Shown here in pieces: positions 60,802 through 64,000 of a stretch of 64,000 bases of DNA (within the stretch, counting starts at the first letter, position 1; each line of letters begins with the position of its first letter). The DNA is from an uncultured Eubacteriales bacterium (GTDB lineage: Bacteria; Bacillota; Clostridia; Oscillospirales; Acutalibacteraceae). A model generated the notes under the pieces. That model was not told where the DNA came from. It ran no database searches and worked only from the letters and a program-made list of their open reading frames with translations. Position numbers and translations under genes: made by a program. The DNA lies in NCBI GenBank assembly GCA_934454845.1, contig CAKSGV010000007.1:1-64000 (forward strand). Direction: 5' to 3'.

Positions 60802-60855
60802 TTGACAATATACTGGATTTATGGTATTCTATATTGGAAATCCGATATATTGGAA
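60802..60855 (+). promoter_or_regulatory. MFS promoter with direct-repeat operator
   Basis: TTGACA (60802-60807), 17-base spacer, TATTCT (60825-60830). The 9-mer ATATTGGAA occurs at 60831-60839 and 60847-60855, 16 bases apart, covering the expected start of transcription; a likely site for the divergent Xre-cupin protein. Confidence 0.7.
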
Positions 60856-60894
60856 TCTTTTCTTTTATTTTATCATTAAAGAGGTAGGCTGTCA

Positions 60895-62136
60895 ATGAAT
60901 ACATACAAAAAAATTGAAAGCAGGCAAGAATCTTCACCTTTGGTAACGGTAGTGCTTGTCACGGTGGCATGTATGTTACTCTTTATGCTTAACAATGGCG
61001 TTCGATCAAACTTTGGATTAATTTCTTCTGCAATTCAAAGACACAACGGATTGCCAAAGGAAACCATCAGTTTTGCTGTTGCTATTGCACAGCTTTTATA
61101 TGGACTTTCGCAGCCTTTCTTCGGAATGCTGGCGCTGAGAAAATCCAATTCCTTTGTGCTTGGAACGGGTGGTATCCTGCTGGGAGCAGGCTTATTGTTG
61201 ATCCTTTTCAGCAGTAGTGCATGGCTGCTCTATCTTTCGTTGGGTCTGCTGGTTGGGCTGGCCGCCGGTGCGCTGGCTTTCGGTGTTGTAATGGGTGCAG
61301 CCACTCCCGCAATCGGATCAAGATATGCCGCAGTGGCCTCCGGTATCATCAATGGCGGCGGTGGGCTGGGAGGTGCAATTCTTGCACCCTATTTGCAGAC
61401 GATGACGGATCACAACCTATTCCCGCAGGGGATGATCGGCCTTGCCTGCATATCAGGCTGTGTGGTGTTTCTTTGTATCTGGTTGAATCAAAGGGAACGG
61501 AGCACGACGGCAGCAGACATCAAGGAGGAAAGCGCCCCAACGATTCTGGAAATGCTGCGCGAGGCTTTTACCAGCAGTCAATTCATGCACCTTGCGTTGG
61601 CTTTCTTTACCTGTGGATTTTTCATGGCAATTATTGAAACCTATCTCTACCCACAGCTTATCTCCTACGGCTTCTACGGCAGTAAGGTCGCGTTCCTCTT
61701 TACAATTTACGGCATTATGGGAATGATCGGGCCTGTGATCGCAGGCTTCCTGTGCGGAAAGGTCAATCCGAAATTGGTACTGGGAACACTCTATGGTCTG
61801 CGGCCGATACTGATTGTTTTTTTTATGATGCTGCCGAAAAGCAATCTGGTTGTGTATGCCTTTGTGATCGACCTCGGCCTCGTTGGAAACGCTACCGTTC
61901 CGCCGACAACATTACTGATCAACAAGTTCTTTGGCAATCGTAAAATGCCTACCCTTTCCGGTATCGCTATGGTATTCCATCAGGTCGGCAGCTCCGTCAG
62001 CACATGGCTGGGAGGCGTTTTCATCCGTTCCAGCGAAAATTACAGCATAATCTGGCTGTGCGGCGCGGCAGTTGCAGCCGCCGCTGCTGTACTATGCTAC
62101 ACGGTCAAAGAACACTACAACGAAAAATGGAGATAG
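60895..62136 (+). CDS. MFS transporter
   Basis: 413 aa with about 12 membrane helices and the MFS loop GLSQPFFGMLALRKSNSFVLG-like between helices two and three (landmark GLSQPFFGMLA). The N-terminal segment (SSPLVTVVLVTVACMLLFMLNNGVRSNFGL, landmark MLNNGVRSNFG) places it with the oxalate/formate-antiporter-like or aromatic-acid-type MFS group, but no substrate is shown. The gene is visibly richer in G and C than its neighbours and uses more CTG and GGC codons, as expected of an acquired gene. Followed by a terminator. Confidence 0.85.
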   Translation: MNTYKKIESRQESSPLVTVVLVTVACMLLFMLNNGVRSNFGLISSAIQRHNGLPKETISFAVAIAQLLYGLSQPFFGMLALRKSNSFVLGTGGILLGAGLLLILFSSSAWLLYLSLGLLVGLAAGALAFGVVMGAATPAIGSRYAAVASGIINGGGGLGGAILAPYLQTMTDHNLFPQGMIGLACISGCVVFLCIWLNQRERSTTAADIKEESAPTILEMLREAFTSSQFMHLALAFFTCGFFMAIIETYLYPQLISYGFYGSKVAFLFTIYGIMGMIGPVIAGFLCGKVNPKLVLGTLYGLRPILIVFFMMLPKSNLVVYAFVIDLGLVGNATVPPTTLLINKFFGNRKMPTLSGIAMVFHQVGSSVSTWLGGVFIRSSENYSIIWLCGAAVAAAAAVLCYTVKEHYNEKWR

Positions 62137-62162
62137 AGTTTAACTTTTAAATACCGAATTCC

Positions 62163-62203
62163 AGCCCACTGACTACACCATGTGTGCAAAGTCAGCGGGC
62201 TTT
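62163..62203 (+). terminator. terminator of the MFS gene
   Basis: AGCCCACTGAC pairs with GTCAGCGGGCT with one mismatch across a 16-base loop, followed by TTTAT. The stretch to 62397 holds two more small hairpins (near 62304-62325 and 62327-62350) and no convincing gene. Confidence 0.75.
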
Positions 62204-62397
62204 ATATTACCCAAAAATTTAAGAAAGGTGAAGCAAGTTATGCTGAAGCGGAAAGAGAAAACTATGACAGATGAGAAGGGGAATGAAAATGAAATGACGC
62301 GACCAAAAGCCGCGTCACCTCTTGAAAAAACGAGGTTTTCAACATTTTTTGATTTTACTGTTTTACAACCACACGGCTACATAGCAGACCTTGTTTT

Positions 62398-64000
62398 TTA
62401 TACCGGAATTTTTTCCATATATTCTTTTTCGTAGTCTTTAAATTTAGTTCTGAATTCTTCGCTTTCGCTTTTGGTAGATCGCAATGTTTTATGTATATTC
62501 ATATTATGATTTGAAGTATCGATTATGCAGCCTGCGATATTTGAGCAATGATCGGAAGTTCTTTCAAGATCTGTAAGAAGATCGGTTAAAATAAATCCTG
62601 TTTCCGCACTGCAAATGCCGGTCTGCATTCTGTGAATATGTCTTGTTCTGATACTTTCTTTTAATTCATCAATAACCTGTTCTAAAGGCTCAACATTTTC
62701 GGCTGTTTTTACATCATAATTTATAAATGCGGTTGAAGTCATAACTGCGATCTCGTTTACAGCTTTAAATATAACCTTTAACTCTTCGGTTGCAACATCG
62801 GAAAGCTTAAGCTTTTTATCATTCAGCTCTGCTGCAGAATCGGCGATATTCAGCGCGTGGTCGGCTATTCTTTCAAAATCTCCGATACATTTTAAGATCT
62901 CTGTGGAAGTTTCAGAGTCGGAATCGCTCATTTTCTGTGCGCTCAGCTTGATTATATAAGTTCCGAGCATATCCTCGTATTTATCGGTGGCATTTTCATC
63001 TTTCCTGATTTTTTCATAAAGAGTTTTGTCATAGTTTTCAAATAATTTTATACTGTTTTTAAGCGCTCTTACACTGCGAGTTGCCATTTCTTCGGCAACA
63101 TTTCGGCACTGCTCTATTGCAAGGGTAGGGGTCTTGATAAGACGCTTGTCCAGCTCCTGAATTTTATCGGGCGACTTACCGTCTTTAATGACGGTAGTTG
63201 CGATTTTTTCGAGAAGCGAAGTAAAGGGCATAAGAAGAATTACGCACAAAACATTGAAAAGAGTGTGTATAATTGCTATCTGAAAACCGGAAATAGAATC
63301 GCCTAAAATGGTGGGAGAAAATATCCCTTTTACTACACTGAATACCGTAAGAAGAATAACTGTTCCGATAACATTAAAAGATAAATGAACAAAAGCCGCT
63401 CTTTTCGCATTTTTATTTGCACCGAAAGAAGAAATTATTGCAGTGATGCAGGTTCCGATATTTTGGCCCATTATAATGGGAATTGCCGCTCCGAATGTGA
63501 CCTGACCTGTTGCAGAAAGCGCCTGCAAAATTCCTACCGATGCTGAGCTTGACTGAATTGTTGCAGTAAGTATAGCACCTGCAAGCACGCCGAGAATAGG
63601 ATTAGAAAACGCAACAAAAGCCTCTCTGAATGCAGGAACTTCGCTAAGTCCGCTTACAGCACAGGACATTGCTTCCATTCCGAACATAAGAGTTGCAAAT
63701 CCGAGCAAAATCGTTCCTGTATCCTGCTTTTTTGAGTTTTTAGAAAACATGAGAAAAACCGTTCCGATAAGCGCAAGAATAGGAGTAAATGAGGATGGTT
63801 TGAGTATTTTTATGAAAAAGCTGTCGCCGCTGATTCCGCTTAAGGATAATATCCAGGCGGTGATCGTTGTTCCGACATTCGCTCCCACGATCACATTGAT
63901 AGCTTGCTTTAAAGTCATTATTCCCGAATTGACAAAGCCCACTACCATAACGGTGGTCGCAGAAGAGCTTTGTATCACCGAGGTAACTCCGCAGCCTGTT
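62398..64000 (-). CDS. Na/phosphate symporter with PhoU-like tail, 5' end outside window
   Basis: At least 533 aa; an ATG-like GTG at 63978 is only an internal codon, since the frame continues upstream as TGCGVTSVIQSSSATTVM. The first part is a type II Na/Pi cotransporter with two inverted repeats of the QSSS motif (IQSSSATTVM and TIQSSSASVG) and about eight membrane helices. The C-terminal 200 residues are helical and PhoU-like (IGDFERIADHALNIADSAAEL and LTDLERTSDHCSNIAGCI). The fusion is the NptA/YjbB plan; imports or exports phosphate with Na+. Incomplete at its N-terminus. Confidence 0.93.
   Translation of the reverse strand, partial: TGCGVTSVIQSSSATTVMVVGFVNSGIMTLKQAINVIVGANVGTTITAWILSLSGISGDSFFIKILKPSSFTPILALIGTVFLMFSKNSKKQDTGTILLGFATLMFGMEAMSCAVSGLSEVPAFREAFVAFSNPILGVLAGAILTATIQSSSASVGILQALSATGQVTFGAAIPIIMGQNIGTCITAIISSFGANKNAKRAAFVHLSFNVIGTVILLTVFSVVKGIFSPTILGDSISGFQIAIIHTLFNVLCVILLMPFTSLLEKIATTVIKDGKSPDKIQELDKRLIKTPTLAIEQCRNVAEEMATRSVRALKNSIKLFENYDKTLYEKIRKDENATDKYEDMLGTYIIKLSAQKMSDSDSETSTEILKCIGDFERIADHALNIADSAAELNDKKLKLSDVATEELKVIFKAVNEIAVMTSTAFINYDVKTAENVEPLEQVIDELKESIRTRHIHRMQTGICSAETGFILTDLLTDLERTSDHCSNIAGCIIDTSNHNMNIHKTLRSTKSESEEFRTKFKDYEKEYMEKIPV

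Noticed and set aside
62180..62434. Plus-strand frame after the MFS terminator
   Set aside because: AAGGTG precedes an ATG at 62240, but the frame runs through two small hairpins and into the 3' end of the convergent symporter gene; composition is not protein-like. At most a gene remnant.

Overview
The window looks like chromosome of a low-GC, endospore-forming clostridium (Bacillota, class Clostridia; an Oscillospiraceae-like gut anaerobe is the best guess, not proven). The basis is: SpoVAD and a SipL-like spore morphogenesis protein, DUF4364 and DUF5711 family proteins, Clostridia-style extended sigma-A promoters, frequent AGGAGG ribosome binding sites, and several TTG/GTG starts.

Layout. 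1-1777: right end of a prophage (two small late proteins, XhlA-like protein, M23 endolysin with two Cpl-7 repeats, r1t-type holin). It stops inside the 5' end of a conserved minus-strand host gene (1782-1895), which is left as a 37-codon stump. 1915-2232: a gene-free stretch packed with perfect hairpins. 2244-4607: polar amino-acid ABC transporter, minus strand. 4894-6564: DUF4363/DUF421 membrane pair and a YgjP-like metallopeptidase that is probably leaderless. 6680-8922: serC-serA.

8938-17649: an approximately 8.7 kb element, bounded by GA dinucleotides and mobilised by a large serine recombinase, which has landed in the loop of the convergent terminator between serA and a DUF4364 gene. Its cargo is defence-like: a Xre/ImmA-IrrE protein with a DUF5986-like partner, and a complete FokI-type restriction-modification system (a FokI orthologue with the D-17-D-2-K catalytic spacing and a two-domain adenine methyltransferase like M.FokI). 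This is the most interesting part of the window.

17671-38978: DUF4364, a BofC-like protein, two paralogous class A penicillin-binding proteins flanking a collagen-like/leucine-rich surface protein with its own Xre regulator, a MacB-like ABC exporter, a copper P-ATPase with a fused C-terminal CopZ-like domain, spoVAD, mgtE and pyk (both behind structured leaders), an AraC regulator and small proteins. 39109-51040: a long co-directional housekeeping run: ruvC-ruvA-ruvB-glmM-rRNA methyltransferase-ecfA1-ecfA2-ecfT-truA-DUF5711-cvpA-clpE-like. 51112-54164: tRNA-Gly(UCC) and the complete proline pathway proB-proA-proC. 54316-58388: GLUG-type lipoprotein, a second polar amino-acid ABC transporter and a YerC-like regulator. 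58486-60012: sipL. 60229-62136: a divergent Xre-cupin regulator/MFS transporter pair whose base composition suggests acquisition. 62398 to the end: Na/phosphate symporter, cut by the window edge.

All domain and family assignments are from reading the translated sequence and memory of the families; no database search was run.
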